A stretch of 64,000 nt of DNA, taken from positions 1,260,501-1,324,500 of the forward strand of contig NW_024104151.1 of the NCBI RefSeq assembly GCF_003945595.2. The letters are read 5' to 3'. This stretch comes from Pipra filicauda. Taxonomy: Eukaryota > Chordata > Aves > Passeriformes > Pipridae. The position numbers and the translations under genes are program-made. Position 1 is the stretch's first letter. The number at the start of each line of letters is the position of its first letter. Shown piece by piece: positions 11,601-23,993 of this stretch. The notes beneath the pieces were generated by a model. It had not been told where the DNA came from and ran no database searches. It saw only the letters and a program-made list of their open reading frames with translations.

Positions 11601-11910
11601 AAGGAATCCCAGAGTGCTTTCGGATGGAAGGGACCTTAGAGCTCATCTCATTGCACCCCCTGCCATGAGCAGAGACACCTTCCACTAGACTAGGTTGCTC
11701 CAAGCCCCTCCGAACCTGACCTTGGACACTTCCAGGGATGGGGCAGCCACAGCTTCTCTGGGCAACCTGTGCCAGGGTCTCAACACCCTCAACACCCTCA
11801 CAGAGAAGACTTTCTTCCTAATATCCCATCTAACCTGCCCTCTGTCAGTGGGAAGGCATTCTCCCTGGTCTTGTCACTACATACTCTTGTAAGTAGTCTC
11901 TCTATGAAAA
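11601..11910 (-). mobile_element. CR1 retrotransposon, 3' end (about 310 bp)
   Basis: Classic CR1 3' end in reverse orientation: 'gaagggaccttagagctcat', 'ccttccactagactaggttg', 'cagggatggggcagccacag', 'cttctctgggcaacctgtgc' and 'cattctccctggtcttgtca'. It aligns by eye with the copy at 7097-7430 and keeps the segment that copy has lost. A 9-base unit 'caacaccct' is duplicated at 11781-11798. The 8-base terminal repeats are eroded ('aatcccagagtgc'). Confidence 0.95.
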
Positions 11911-12559
11911 TGTGGAAGTTCAGCTGGACAGATGCTGGGTTTTATGCAAATCCTGGAATACCAACTGGCTGCTCCCTCTGATCCCCAGTTTGACTGATGA
12001 GAGAGCTTGAGAGCTGGAGTATTTCAGCGGCACTCATGCTGAAGATGATAAATGCTGTCTTCATCTGGCAACTTCAAGGTTCACTTTTTTATATTTGAAG
12101 GGGGACATGCAGATGGTTAAAAACACAACATTAATAATCCTTCCCAGCAAGCAAGATTGATACACACAGCATAAATCCTCATGCAGCTGATGTGGCTTCT
12201 GGTAGACACGGAGTGGTGCTTTTGCCATCAATATTTGGGCTGAAGATTGAAGTCCAAGTGAAGGTTTTTTTTCCTTCTCCTTTTCAGAGCAATGTGCTCC
12301 AGAGCTGTTATCCCACCTGCACTCTGTTGATGGCTGCAGGCACCGGGCAGCCCTGTCTGAGAAGCAGAGCAGGCTGTGAGAGCTGTGTCACAGGTTTCAA
12401 CACTGCAGGAATGAACTGCGGTACAAACTGTCTTCGCAGCACTTGAGTCCACATGGAATTCAGAGGGTCTGGGGTTTCATCAGCAACAGTCCCACCGACC
12501 CAGGCCTCTGCACACAAGTGATGTGGTCCAGTGGAGGGCAGGAGAGGAGGATTTTTCAG
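11911..12559. other. Non-coding single-copy DNA
   Basis: No recognised repeat or gene. Overlapping frames of 69-84 codons at 12192-12517 on both strands have no known domain; cysteines in them come from TGT/TGC-rich DNA. Confidence 0.5.
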
Positions 12560-12587
12560 GACTGACTTTGTCAGACTGACTTTGTCA
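12560..12587. repeat. Perfect 14-bp tandem duplication
   Basis: The unit 'gactgactttgtca' occurs twice back to back with no mismatch. This is a simple slippage-type or microhomology-type duplication. Confidence 0.9.
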
Positions 12588-15500
12588 GTACTTGATTTTC
12601 CAACAGTAACAAAAACTTTCTTCCTTGTGTTCGTGAGGATGTTGTTTAGGGTTTAATGAGGCTGCTGACCAAGCAGAGGGGTCCTGACCAGCAGGGTCAG
12701 CTGGCACTCCCTGTCTCTCTCCTGCCTCTAGGTCTCACTGTATGTGGTGTTATCCAATCTGCAGGTCATGGCTACCTCAGCTTTGGTGCTGAGGGCAGGG
12801 GAGAGAGGTGTGGGAGCAGAAATCTCCAGCCCCAGAGCTGTGTTGTCCTGCACCATCCCACTCTGATCTCCCCCAGACTGGGAGATACATCCAGGGAAGC
12901 CTGTACAAACAATCCTGACATGATGATCATCCCCCCCCTCTGCTGGGGAATGAGATATTTGGCCTTTACTATGCAAGAGACCTTTTTATCTCCCAATTTC
13001 TATGAGAAGTTGGGAGTATAGAGCTGGAAAAACACGGCCCCATCCACATTAAGCTCAAATGGAAACCAAGTCATTGCTGAGCATGTGAAATAAATTTGGG
13101 GTATTGCAAGGAAAGTGGGAAAAGACAAGACATACTGAGCATCAGACAGAAAAATGAACAAAGGCTGGAAATGCAGCCTTGATGGAAACCTCTGAGGTCT
13201 CTGTGCTCTCTGAGGTGAGTGCTGGCTGAAAGAGGGCTGGAGCTGCAAGCAAATAAATGTTCTTTTGTTATTTGGTTTCTCCTGTGTTCATGGAAACAAA
13301 AATTGCATTAAGAAATACCTGACTTCACTATCAATTTTTATTCCCAGTGGAACCCCAGACAGGGCTCTTGGCTTTGGCCTCACTGTTTAGTGCTCTGTAA
13401 AACATTCCACAGCCTGTTGGCTCCTTTTCCTCCTCACTCAGACACTGGATATCAGGTAAAAAACAGGACTCTTTAATTTCCATTGCTGTTCATGAGGTTC
13501 TTCCTCTTTTCTGAAGGGTTTTTAAGCGAGGAAGAGTGTCATCCTCAGTGACATTATGAAGATAAAAGCAGATGCAAAGGAAACACAAATCATAAACATG
13601 GGAATATCCGTAGTGGTTCCCACCAAGCTCCTCTGGCTTGGGACCTGCAGAGATGTGGAGAGCAGAGATGGCTGTGCTGCCTCAGCATGAACTGCCCATG
13701 CATGAGGAGTCTGTAGCACCAAGGCCTTGTGTCTCCTTTGTCAAATACACCTAATTCCTTTTCTCCAAATGGTGTCATTGCTCCTGGAGCTCCAAAAGCC
13801 TGTTGGCCTCCTTCTTGCTCTGTGGCTGTGAGTTGTACTGTTGTCTCTGACAACATTGCCCTCCCTCCTGTTAATTTCCAAATGAAACAGAAATACATTT
13901 TTAAACCTGTTTTGATTTAATTCAGTTTTTTTCCAACTACATTTAAGACTTAGTCTTTATCTTCAGCTTTGTTACAACATGAGAAGAGGCAGAGATGGTT
14001 CTGGGGACATTGTTCTGGGTGTTTATCTCTTTGAGGATGATTCAGGCTTTGAAGGACACCTTTGCAGAGGGTCCCTATGTGGAGCTGGGTGGCTGTGGTG
14101 CTCGAGAAAGGGACCTCTGCTCAGGGAGCACACAGTGTTATTTGCTTTGCCATGCAGAGCCCTGGTTGTGGGGAGCTCTCTGCTTGGGAAGAGGTCAAGT
14201 AGATCACATGACTGGGGAAAACAGTGGTGAAAAGAGACTCAGCAGGAAACAGCATCCAAGCAAAGGCTCAAGGACCGTTGTGCTACTGTTCCCTACGGAG
14301 CAAGTTTTACATATGCGGTAGAACTCTTGAATCTCTTGATTCACAAGAGAGAAACTTCCGTAATGTTTTCTCCCAGTGCAATGGTAATTAAAGTGGGGTG
14401 AAGACAGGATGGCTGTTTTGGAAAACCTCCCAATGCCAGGAAGGGTTGGTGCCTCTGGTGTCCTCCGGGTGGGCAGTGGCTGTTCCCTGCAGTCCTTTGG
14501 AATCGTATCAACAGTGATGTGCTGAGCAGACTCTGGATCTCATGTCAGCTCTAAGGAACCCCGTTAATATTTCAGTAGTATTCAGACAAAAGCAGAAATG
14601 AAAAAATGAGAGATTCACAGTGTCATGGAAGAATATTTGCTGATTGAGAGGCAGGCAGCTTTTTTAAAAGCTATGGGGGACATCATTTGCAACTCGTTCC
14701 TGAGAAGAGAGAAGTCCCATGACAGATTTCAAATCTTTGGCACAGCTTTGTAACTTTATCAAAGAGAAGCATCAAAGTGAGAACTTTGTTCTGAAAAAAA
14801 TAAAAGCAGAAAAATAATCTATAGAAAACACAACAAAATATAAGATCAGGATAATCATGTTGTACCATCAAAAAGGTGCCATTTTTGTGCTTTTTGTGAT
14901 GTTTTCTTTGTGACAGTTGGGTCTCAATGGCACAGTGAAAATAACTTGCTTGCCTTGTGATTGACAGGAAATTTAAATGCTTGCAAGCAAATGCCAGCAG
15001 GAAAACAATCTCAGCCCACATATTGCACACCTTAATGCAATATTGGATTTAACCGGCCTCCTTGTGAGCTAATGGGTAATTGGACCCATATGGCACCCAA
15101 AAAAAGTGCAAATTTGGGTTTTCAGTATGAGGAGAAGTCACCTGGGAAACTGTCTACATTTAGTTACTTATCAATATTCACTGCAATTGCCAAGATAAGA
15201 TAAAAGCATAAGATGGAAACTTGAGAGCTTGGATGGAAATAGAGATCGAGAAATGCAGCAAGAGAGAATCTAAAGGCAACAGTTTCTCCTCATATTGACC
15301 TGACCATACTGATATAAATAAATGTCAACTGTTTTCTATAGTAACAGCACTGAATAGTCCAGGGATGAACAGTATTGACGCTGTTGCCCTTTTCAGTCTT
15401 TTTTTTCCTCTCTACATGTTTGATTCAAAAACTTGTAAGTATTTTTCTCCCCCCTTTTTTTCTTTATTTTTTATTTTGTAATCACCATTCTATCAGTTCT

Positions 15501-15990
15501 CTCTGGGTGGATTGTCAGTGAAGGAGCAAGTCCATCTTGGATGCTGCAGGGAGTTCAGCTGGAAATGTCTGATACCATAAAGCCAGCAAAAATGACAGAT
15601 GGGCAGCTCTTCCTGGCTCAAGGGTCATAGCTCCAAGGAAACATCTGAGAACTAGAAATGTCTGCTTGGAAACCAGCATGTGACCCAAGTGCTGTGTAGA
15701 GAGCACTGCTGGACCAGCAAGGACCAAGCCAATGATCTTCAATCCCTAACACAGGTCTTGCTCCAAAGCAAGGGGCAATGCTGCTGTAGGATCATATGAA
15801 GACAGGATCAGCCATTATCCTTTGTTTCCTTCACATGAGAAGGAAAGAGAAAAGGAATGAAGCTGGAGCCATGGTAATTGTTGGCTGGTTGTCACCACTG
15901 AGCTTGGCATTGACTACTGTGGCATGCCTGGAGTAACAGCAGACCGGATACATTCCAACAGAGAGTGTGCACTTATCCTGATTTCCTGAA
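12588..15990. other. Non-coding single-copy DNA
   Basis: The longest repeat-poor stretch of the left half. AT-rich at 13900-13970, 14560-14900 and 15050-15480, with a T/C-rich run at about 15445-15480. Frames reach 121 codons (12656-13021 +), 108 (13995-14321 +) and 115 (14683-15030 -). None shows a recognised domain, and opposite-strand frames overlap most of them. No exon can be supported. Confidence 0.5.
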
Positions 15991-16100
15991 ATATCACAGA
16001 ATCATTGAGGTTGGAAAAGGCCCCTCAGACCACCAAGTGCAACTGTTTCCCCAGCACTGCCAAGTCCACCACTAACTCATGTCCCCAAGCACTACACATT
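15991..16100 (-). mobile_element. CR1 3' end fragment, 'cagcactgccaa' tail type
   Basis: On + it reads 'tcacagaatcattgaggttg', 'gaaaaggcccctcagaccac' and 'cccagcactgccaagtccac'. This is the CR1 tail type also seen at 37100, 38136 and 55373. About 110 bases remain and there is no coding potential. Confidence 0.85.
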
Positions 16101-17016
16101 TTCTGTGGTGGGGAATTGCTCTTGGGGAGCAAATCCCCTCCCTACCAGGCAGAATCCTCTCCCTCTGATCCTCAGGGAAGGTTAATCCTCAGGAAGGTGT
16201 CTCATGCTGTCCACTCCTCACTGCTAACACTGGAATGTTTTCTTCAGCTGCATCCTCTGTTTTCAAAGTCACATAACCTTGACAAAAAGGTAAAGAAGAA
16301 ATGTATTTATTTTATTTTGCTTTGAGACAGGTCTGTCCAGGCACAGCGGCCCCAGTTGTAACTGATATTACTGCAATTTCCCTCAACTTCTCCAGCAAAT
16401 ATGAAGCAGTGCTGCACCTCAAGCACCTGAGAAGGAACCTGCTCCGAAAACCTTATCATTCCAATTTTATACACGTTCTTTTTGTGGGTGTATGTTTGGT
16501 ATTTCACTCTTATCTCATCTCCCAGCCTGCTGCAATAAACCAGTATTTCTTAAGGAGAAACACTCTCAGTCTCAGACCTAATAAAAAGTTTGTCTCACCC
16601 AAGGAGGCTGTTGGCCCTTTGTTGATCAAAGTTGTTATTGTTTTGCAGGTAAAGCAAACAGAGAGCGGGTTTGCCCATGCTCTAGTCACAGTCTGTCACT
16701 AATGAGGGGCTTGTGCCAGCACACACAAGCAGCACATCAAAGCATACACAAGAAAACAATGGTTTTCCTCTCCTTTAGAGGTCTGTCTACCCCAGAGCAG
16801 GACCCCATGGATGCACATCATTAACTCAGCGGTGGGGCACGATCTGGCCTCAAAGGCGCATTTGGTCACTTCTGCAGCTGGAAAGGAGCGTCTGGCCCCA
16901 CTTGTCTACAGCATGACATTGGCACTGACTGCCCAGGGCAGTGCTGGAGTCACCATCTCCGGGAAGGGTTCAAAACACGTGTGGATGTGGCAGATGGGGA
17001 CATAGTTTAATGATGA
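16101..17016. other. Non-coding single-copy DNA
   Basis: A plus-strand frame of 133 codons (16301-16702) is the longest here. It is rich in hydrophobic residues but has no recognised motif and no supporting splice or promoter context. Confidence 0.5.
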
Positions 17017-17096
17017 ACATGTTGGTGGTGCTGGGTCGATGGCTGGACTTAATGATCTCAGAGGGCTTGTCGAACCTTCGTGATTCTGTGATTCCA
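17017..17096 (+). mobile_element. CR1 tail fragment, 'cagcactgccaa' tail type
   Basis: Forward-orientation last 80 bases of a CR1: 'tggtggtgctgggtcgatgg', 'ctggacttaatgatctcaga' and 'tgattctgtgattcc'. It corresponds to the 3' terminus of the tail type at 15991, in the opposite orientation, about 0.9 kb away. Confidence 0.85.
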
Positions 17097-17339
17097 TAAT
17101 TATACTCAGACAGAAGCGCCAAATGAAGGCCCCACAGCCCTGGCACCACACGGAGGTTATTTCTCAATGTCTCTTGGAGCAAACATTTGGTGAGCTGTAA
17201 GTACTTCAGCCAGTTGTGATGTTGAACTACCCAGCCCTGTGTGATGGTTTTCTGCCAAACCCTTCATTGCAACTCTCACCTGAACCTTAAACATTGACAC
17301 TGCAGGAGGGCTGGGTCAGGACACACACAGATTATTTCT
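17097..17339. other. Non-coding single-copy DNA
   Basis: No gene or repeat recognised. Confidence 0.5.
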
Positions 17340-17356
17340 ACACACACACACACACC
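17340..17356. repeat. (CA)n microsatellite
   Basis: About eight uninterrupted 'ac' dinucleotides. Short and likely length-variable. Confidence 0.9.
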
Positions 17357-18539
17357 TGTATGGGATTGCAAAACTGAGTGGAACTGAGGCATTCCACACA
17401 GAAAAAATACTACATGGAACGCCTTCCCTAAATAATGTTGGGCTTCTTTAAAGTGACAGCAGTACAAACGTTTAATGCACACACACATATGTTGTCGGGA
17501 GGGTTTTGCTGTTCACACTCAGCTATGATGTACATACCAGGAGCTGTTATGTTAAAAAACCTGTATCTCAGTTCCCCTTATGTCAAGACACAGTTTTAGA
17601 TAGAGTTCTAAAAAATAATGTCATTTCTCTACTCATTTATTTTAGCAAATAATTTTAGGGATGACTGAATTCTTTGCAGAACATGCTGTTACTATATAAT
17701 GGGACTAATTAAGAGATTTCAGATCTAAAAAGTGTTCAAACACGTTACAAGACCAACTTTGAGCATGCACATGATTTCATGGAGAATTTTCTTCTCCTTT
17801 GCAGGTACTCAAGGCAACTCTTCTGCAGAACTGCCTTCCCCCAACACTGGGAAAAAGCAAATCCTGGAGTGTTCCAAAGAGGAGGGTTGAAGTTTCTGCA
17901 CCGATGGCAAGGATAGGAGTTTAATAAGAACAGTAATTCTCCCTCATTCCTTTTGCCCGTGATGAGAAACCCAGTCCCTTGGATAGGTGTCACTTATTTT
18001 GCTCTATGTAGCCAGGAGTCCTCTGCAGTGCTGACAGATTCCAGGCTCTATTTGTGCCCCAGCTACAGCTAATTCTGAGGATTCGGGTACTTCAAAGCTC
18101 TCTGTTGATTATTTTCTCCATGTTAGTTACATTTGAAAGTCAAATGATTTTTCAATGCAAGATTCTATTGTCATTTAAATCAGGTTAGTTTTACAACATC
18201 AAATAAAGTTCAATAAAATTTTGGTTTTAAACCACTGAAATCAAGTATTTCAGTCAAGCGACACATTTTGTTTCAACAGTTTAAAAGAAATGTTTTTGAT
18301 CTTCTGTTTCCAAAGAGCTTGTCCAAATGAAGCCATTAGTGCTTACACTTACAAAAATTAAGACTTCTGAAGATTACGATCATGACAACATTTCAATTTC
18401 AGTAATGCAAAATATTTTTACTAATTCAAAATAACTTTAAAATGTGTTAGAAATTTTGATTTCTTTCAATCCCAACTTGAAGATGGAAAATTAATGCATT
18501 GAAAAAAACCCCCACAGATCCCTCACAGACACATTGGAA
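17357..18539. other. Non-coding AT-rich DNA
   Basis: Strongly AT-rich from 17560 onwards with no frames longer than about 80 codons. No recognised repeat family or exon. Confidence 0.5.
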
Positions 18540-18700
18540 TTATCATTTGTTAAGCCCAAAGCAAATTTAGCTTGAAAGTTAGGGATAATTCAAAATATTG
18601 GCATTAATTAGATTAAAACCTAGCGATCTAAAGAAGCTATGCCCAAATAATTTCATTTACAATATTACTAAAATCATTAGCCTGACGATAAATGGGAACC
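18540..18700. promoter_or_regulatory. Candidate conserved non-coding element
   Basis: Repeat-free AT-rich block containing a compact homeodomain-type cluster 'attaattagatta' at 18603-18615, with CpGs ('tagcgatcta', 'ctgacgataa') kept nearby. The evidence is weak and based on motif texture only. Confidence 0.2.
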
Positions 18701-21172
18701 CAATGGGCATCAAGTGGGAGCAGGGAAAGGATATTCTTTGGATTTGAATAAATGCTTGTAGGAAGGGTCCTTCCTGTTTTAGGGCATTGCCTGTGCCCAG
18801 GTGTGAACTCTGGGTCTTTATCAAAGAGACATTGCAGAAGGTCAGACCGTGGCAGAGGGACAGAGCTGCTCTGCTCCCATATGGGGTCTTGGGCAGGGAC
18901 CCTGCTCCATGAGAATGGAGGTGTGTAAAGCCAGGGACTGGGAATAGCAGCCCCTCATATCTACTTGCAGCTGGAATTAAAAAGGATGGTGAAGCAGTCT
19001 GGGATGAGTGAAGTCCTTTTTCAATCCATATTCACTGATTCAAAAGCCAAACTCTCCTTTTCCTTAGATTTCTGCACTGTACTCTGCAAAATTAATTTAA
19101 ACATGTATTTTCAAGAAAGTTCATAGCGGAAAGGGACATTCCTCCAACTAAAGTGCTCACACTGCCAGTGTCTGCAATCAGCCAACTGTCCTTTAGGTCT
19201 TTAAAGGTAAAGACCATGAACCAGTCCATGACCAGTCTAGTCCTTTGTGCTGGGAGGGCTCCCCCTGCCCAACAGCTTTTCCTGGTCTGCTCCACGAGGG
19301 ATCTCTCCCTAAGACCAGTATTGTATGAGAAGTTTTGTGTGCCCTCAGGGAAGCACAACTGGCAGCACAGTACAGAGTCATCCCAGGGCCAGGAGATATT
19401 CCCAGTGACTGAAATAGTTCCAGCAATACAGTAAGCACAACCTTGCTTTATTTGATCTTCAAAGTCTTGTAGATGCTTGATTAATAAAAAAGTATTTAAA
19501 AATATTATGCTTCATATCTTTAACCCGAAGTTCCCAGTATATGCTTTTCTCAGTGACTGCCCTGTGGGCTTTGTGGTTCAGATGCTCTCTAAGGGTTATT
19601 GACAAAGATGGGCTGTAAAAATTCTATCAAGGGTTTGTCTATGAAGGGACTGACTCCCTGAAACAAAACAGCAGACGGTGTTTATTAATCTGAAAGGCTT
19701 TACAACATTTTTGTTTGAAAAGACAGCAAACAGTTTCTCCAGGATTGTTTTTTCTACTGAAATGCTGATAATGATTTTTTTTTTCCTTTTTTTCAGAATC
19801 CTATTTTCCCCACAAGGGGAATGTAGTCTTTTAAATGTGTGTTGCGCTCCTGTTAAATACATTTCAGGAAGAGTGTGTGCACATGAAAGGGCTCCTCTGC
19901 ACTGATATGTGTCACTTGTTATATCCAAGGACAGGCAAGAGTCTCCAAAGTGCTACAGCTGGCAACTTCAATCCCTGATTCTCCATATTCCAGTGAACAT
20001 CCTGGCATGCCCAGGACCAAGGGGGACACACCTGTGTAACTTGTTGTTCTATCTGCAGAAGGAAGATGTTCTCATGCACAAAACGGGTTTGGAGGGTGAC
20101 GGTGTCACGGTGCTGCCTGGAACAACCACGGGAGGCCGCAGCTCCCCATCACCCACCAAGGAGCTGCACCTGCACCAGGCTCAGCAGAACTGCTCCTTGG
20201 GGTCAGGATGATCCTGGAAATAGACCCCCAGCTTTCCATCAAGGCATTTGTGTCACTCTGGAGCATCCTAATGTAATTAATGGCTTGAACTGTGAGTTCT
20301 CGGAACCTCATTGATTCGGGAAAATGGTCCTTAGGGTCTGCAGAACACAAATCACACCTGGCAGCAGTTTATGAGCCCTCTGGAACCTTACAGTGCTCTT
20401 TATGCTGCGCAAGGACTGGGAGTGATGTGAGTACGTCTGGGCCGAGGGGTGGGGAAGAGCAGAGATTTGGATAGCAGAGGTAGTGCCTGACCTTCCTCCC
20501 ACACTCTCTGTGCTTAGACAGTTCATGTCTCCCGCAGAGATGGAGATGCTGGAGGACCAGGCCTGCCTCTGACAGCAGCTCACTGCTTTTCCTGCCCAGC
20601 TGGTTTGAAAATAATAACAGTCCTCTCAAACACACTCCAGATGAGCAGTGTCCAAAATGATGGCTGGCTGGGCTCTCAGAAAGCCTGAAAGATGCGTGGT
20701 CTGTTCCCACTCATCCTCATGGATAGGGCACTGCAGAGGCCTTGAGATCCTGATGTTCCCATAAATGCTTGTAAAGGCTGTGGAACAGGTCCAATTTGTT
20801 AGGAAAGCGGCAGAGACCCGCACAAGCAGCAGTGGGAGCATCACCATTTCCCACACGTTTTATTGCATTGTTATTTCCTGGCTCCCAGTGCCCCGCCTGC
20901 ATTTTCCCCCTGCTGTTCTGGGCACCTCTGCCCACCTGGACCAGTCAGGAGCACTGACATTATGGCACATTATCACAACTATTCCAGCATTAGATTTCCA
21001 GTTCAACCTTTGCTCACTCTTGGCTTCTGCTCCTTGAGTTGGTTTTCTTCACCAACCATGAATCTTACTAATTGAGCAAGAACGAAGAGCCCTTTAGCCA
21101 ACACCTTATTGACAAAAGATAAATTTCACAATATTCTGTCTTTTAACATTATCCAGAAGATCGTTTCTGGCC
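18701..21172. other. Non-coding single-copy DNA
   Basis: Base composition is mixed. Frames of up to 113 codons occur on both strands (19092-19438, 20308-20856), overlapping one another with no known domain. The T-run at 19776-19794 is a simple stretch. No repeat family recognised. Confidence 0.5.
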
Positions 21173-22410
21173 ATAGAATCATAGAATCATAGAATCATAG
21201 AATCGATTGGGTTGGAAAAGACCTCCGAGATCATCGAGTCCAACCCTTGGTCCAAATCCAGTCCATTTACTAGATCATGGCACTCAGTGCCACGTCCAAT
21301 CTGCGTTTAAAAAGCTCCAGGGATGGTGAATCCACCACCTCTCTGGGCAGCCCATTCCAATGCCTGATTACTCTCTCTGTAAAGAATTTTCTCCTGATAT
21401 CCAACTTAAATTTCCCCGGCGGAGCTTAAACCCATGCCCCCTTGTCCTATTGCTGAGTGCCTGAGAGAAGAGACCAACCCCCACCTGGCTAGAACTTCCC
21501 TTCAGGTAGTTATAGACGGTGATGAGGTCACCTCTGAGCCTCCTCTTCTCCAGGCTAAACAACCCCAGCTCCCTCAGCCGCTCCCCATAGGACTTATGCT
21601 CCAGTCCCTTCACCAGCCTTGTTGCTCTTCTCTGGACCCGCTCCAGCACCTCAATATCCTTTCTGAACTGAGGGGCCCAGAACTGAACACAATACTCAAG
21701 GTGTGGCCTCACCAACGCAGAGTACAGGGGAAGGATCACTTCCCTGCGCCTGCTGGCCACGCTATTTTTGATACAGGACAAGATCCCATTGGCCTTCTTG
21801 GCCACCTGGGCACACTGTTGGCTCATGTTGAGCTTCCTGTCAATTAGTACCCCCAGGTCCCTTTCTGCCTGGCTGCTTTCCAGCCACGCTGTGCCCAGCC
21901 TGTAGCGCTGCAGGGGGTTGTTGTGGCCAAAGTGCAGGACCCGGCACTTGGCTTTATTGAACTTCATCCCATTGGAATCAGCCCATCTCTCAAGTCTATC
22001 CAGATCCCTCTGCCGAGCCCTCCTGCCTTCCAGCAGGTCGACACTCCCTCCCAGTTTGGTGTCATCAGCAAATTTGCTGATGATGGACTCAATCCCCTCA
22101 TCTAAATCATCAATAAAGATATTAAACAGGACTGGACCCAACACAGACCCCTGGGGAACACCACTGGTGACCGGCTGCCAGCTGGATGCAGCTCCATTCA
22201 CCAGCACCCTCTGGGCCCGACCCTCCAGCCAGCTCCTAATCCAGGAGAGGGTACACTTGTCCAAGCCATGGGCTACCAGCTTTTCCAGGAGTATATTATG
22301 GGAGACGGTGTCAAAGGCCTTGCTGAAGTCTAGATAGACCACATCCACAGCCTTCCCCTCATCCACCAGGTGGGTCACCTGATCGTAAAAAGAGATCAGG
22401 TTGGTCATCC
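21173..22410 (-). mobile_element. CR1 retrotransposon, 5'-truncated copy of about 1.2 kb
   Basis: The most complete CR1 in the window. On + it starts with four tail copies of the 8-base unit 'atagaatc' (21174-21205), then the 3' UTR and about 1 kb of ORF2 in reverse. Recognisable ORF2 codons stop near 22405-22410, so the element lacks ORF1, the endonuclease and the start of RT, the usual outcome of incomplete reverse transcription. Its low visible divergence and long open frame suggest it is the youngest insertion here. No target-site duplication was identified, as is usual for CR1. Confidence 0.96.
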
Positions 22411-22441
22411 CAGGTGATCTCTCACTGGTGGGATGGAGCAC
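21368..22441 (-). CDS. CR1 ORF2 reverse transcriptase, partial, frame closed early
   Basis: A 357-codon open frame encoding most of the RT domain of CR1 ORF2, the enzyme that copies CR1 RNA at a nicked target. Visible boxes: DFSKAFD at residues 38-44, [10 protein letters not shown] at 94-103 and catalytic FADD at 124-127. Thumb and C-terminal motifs follow, including [20 protein letters not shown] near 227-246. The endonuclease and N-terminal RT residues are missing, and the first 10 or so codons including the start Met lie in flanking DNA, so no functional start exists. The frame ends at 21368 because one base is missing from a C-run at 21414-21417; homology to the rest of ORF2 continues in another frame into the tail. 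It is a dead partial gene, not host-encoded, with no promoter visible. Confidence 0.93.
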   Translation of the reverse strand: MLHPTSERSPGMTNLISFYDQVTHLVDEGKAVDVVYLDFSKAFDTVSHNILLEKLVAHGLDKCTLSWIRSWLEGRAQRVLVNGAASSWQPVTSGVPQGSVLGPVLFNIFIDDLDEGIESIISKFADDTKLGGSVDLLEGRRARQRDLDRLERWADSNGMKFNKAKCRVLHFGHNNPLQRYRLGTAWLESSQAERDLGVLIDRKLNMSQQCAQVAKKANGILSCIKNSVASRRREVILPLYSALVRPHLEYCVQFWAPQFRKDIEVLERVQRRATRLVKGLEHKSYGERLRELGLFSLEKRRLRGDLITVYNYLKGSSSQVGVGLFSQALSNRTRGHGFKLRRGNLSWISGENSLQRE

Positions 22442-23397
22442 AAGGCAGGTGCTATCTCAAAGGCTCAGGTGAGGGCACAACTGGTCCTCCCTGCCCTGAT
22501 GGATCCATAAACCACTCATTTCCTTCAAACACCTGTGACTGATGTTAAGAGATAATTCTTCCCTTACCCTTTAAATCCTTATACCTACAGAAAGTGACAG
22601 CTGCTGATGAAATGACCATCTGAGCCAACCAGTGAGGGTTACGGGCTGCCAGCTGGGATAACGGGAGGGCTCGGAAGGTTTAATTTCAATTTCAAATTAT
22701 TTTATATGGGAAAACTGTGAGCAATAGGGTTATAACAGCAGCTGACAAATGTGACCACATCACTTCATGCTTCCTTCTCATTAACTAACTCCTCGTCTTT
22801 CTTCCTTTCAATGTCACACACATTGCTGGAGTCATGTTTCAGTTTAGATTTTTCAAATCCCTGGAGAAGAGGTGCTCCCAATGTTTCTCTTCTGCAGTCA
22901 CAAACCCCAAAGGCCACCAGCTGACACCGCTCTCTGCAAATTGTAGCTTACTGACTTGATTTAAGGTCTGAGAAAACAGGTAAGTAGAATCACCCAACAC
23001 AATGGCAAATACATCCGGATGTGGTGTGGCTGGAATTGCCAGAGGATAGAAGTGCACCAGGCTGGGCATCACCACCAGAAATCCTGTATTTACTTTTTGA
23101 AGTTCAGTGAAGTGGAATTTTATTATGTTCCATTCAGGTGTCTGAGGATGCTGCTGGAAATCAGCAAGGGCCACTGCAGCACTTGGTGTTGGTCCTGGCA
23201 AAGCAGCTTGGCCCTGCTGGGACTGCAGGTGAGGGAGAGGCTGTGCTCACTCCTCCCGGGGCTCAGGGGGGGCTCAGCAGGACACTTGACCAGCATGGCA
23301 CAGAGTCCCCTTCCACTGGCCACAGCTCCGTGTCTGCAACCACATCTGACTCCAAGAAAGTTAGAGAAAGGGAGAGAGGGAGTGAGGCAGGCAGGGA
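22411..23397. other. Non-coding single-copy DNA
   Basis: No repeat family or exon recognised. Frames of 111-182 codons at 22839-23567 overlap on both strands and partly run into the CR1 fragment at 23398. The purine-rich segment 23357-23411 ('gggagagagggag') creates low-complexity frames. Confidence 0.5.
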
Positions 23398-23515
23398 GGA
23401 AGGCAGGAAGGCATGGACAGGGGCACCTTCCACTAGACCAAGTTGCTCCAAGCCCCATCCAACCTGGCCTTAAACAATTCCAGGGATGGGGTAGCCACAG
23501 TTTCTCTGCGGGGTT
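23398..23515 (-). mobile_element. CR1 3' end fragment lacking its tail
   Basis: On + it reads 'acaggggcaccttccactag', 'accaagttgctccaagcccc', 'atccaacctggccttaaaca' and 'cagggatggggtagccacag'. This is the classic CR1 3' end, but the terminal part expected before 23398 ('aatcatagaatgg...ccatgg') is missing, replaced by a purine-rich repeat. It is therefore truncated at both ends. Confidence 0.9.
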
Positions 23516-23993
23516 CTCTATCCAGTTTCTTCAATTTTCAAAGGGGAGGATTTTGATTATACAGTAATCTGAGCTAAGGAGCTTTGGAAATGAGCAGCAC
23601 TTGAGCCTTCACTGTATTTCCTTTTCCTAGAGTGCCCATTCCTTTTTTTTCCACTCATCGTTCCTTAGCTAACACGATGTTAATTGTGATTGGAAAATGA
23701 TTGAGCCTGTGAATTGTGAGACTGTTCTCTCTTCACAACGTAGCAAGTACTGCTCTGATTAGAGTTCTCTCTCCTTTCATTGCTGAACAACTTTAAGCTT
23801 AAAAAGAATTTAGAAGTGAATAATATTTGTGCTGAGAGACTCTTTCCTGCATACAAGTGGATACATGTCCAAAAGACAAACCTGCTTACACAAACCTGCT
23901 CTTACAGCCAGAGCTCTGCTCTTTGTGTCCAGAGCAGAGCAATGAAGCTGGTGAAGGGTCTGACTTTTATTTCTTGAAAAGCAATCACAGAGG
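23516..23993. other. Non-coding AT-rich DNA
   Basis: Nothing recognised. It separates two minus-strand CR1 fragments of different tail types. Confidence 0.5.

Noticed and set aside
16301..16702. 133-codon hydrophobic plus-strand frame, possible membrane protein
   Set aside because: Hydrophobicity follows from T-rich DNA; there is no recognised family and no supporting context.
21174..21205. Four 'atagaatc' units as an independent microsatellite
   Set aside because: They are the normal 8-base terminal repeats of CR1.
21434..22337. Plus-strand frames of 137 and 139 codons
   Set aside because: They are antisense of the CR1 reverse transcriptase frame.
23019..23567. 182-codon plus-strand frame
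   Set aside because: It mixes single-copy DNA, a purine-rich repeat and antisense CR1, with opposite-strand frames over the same bases and no domain.
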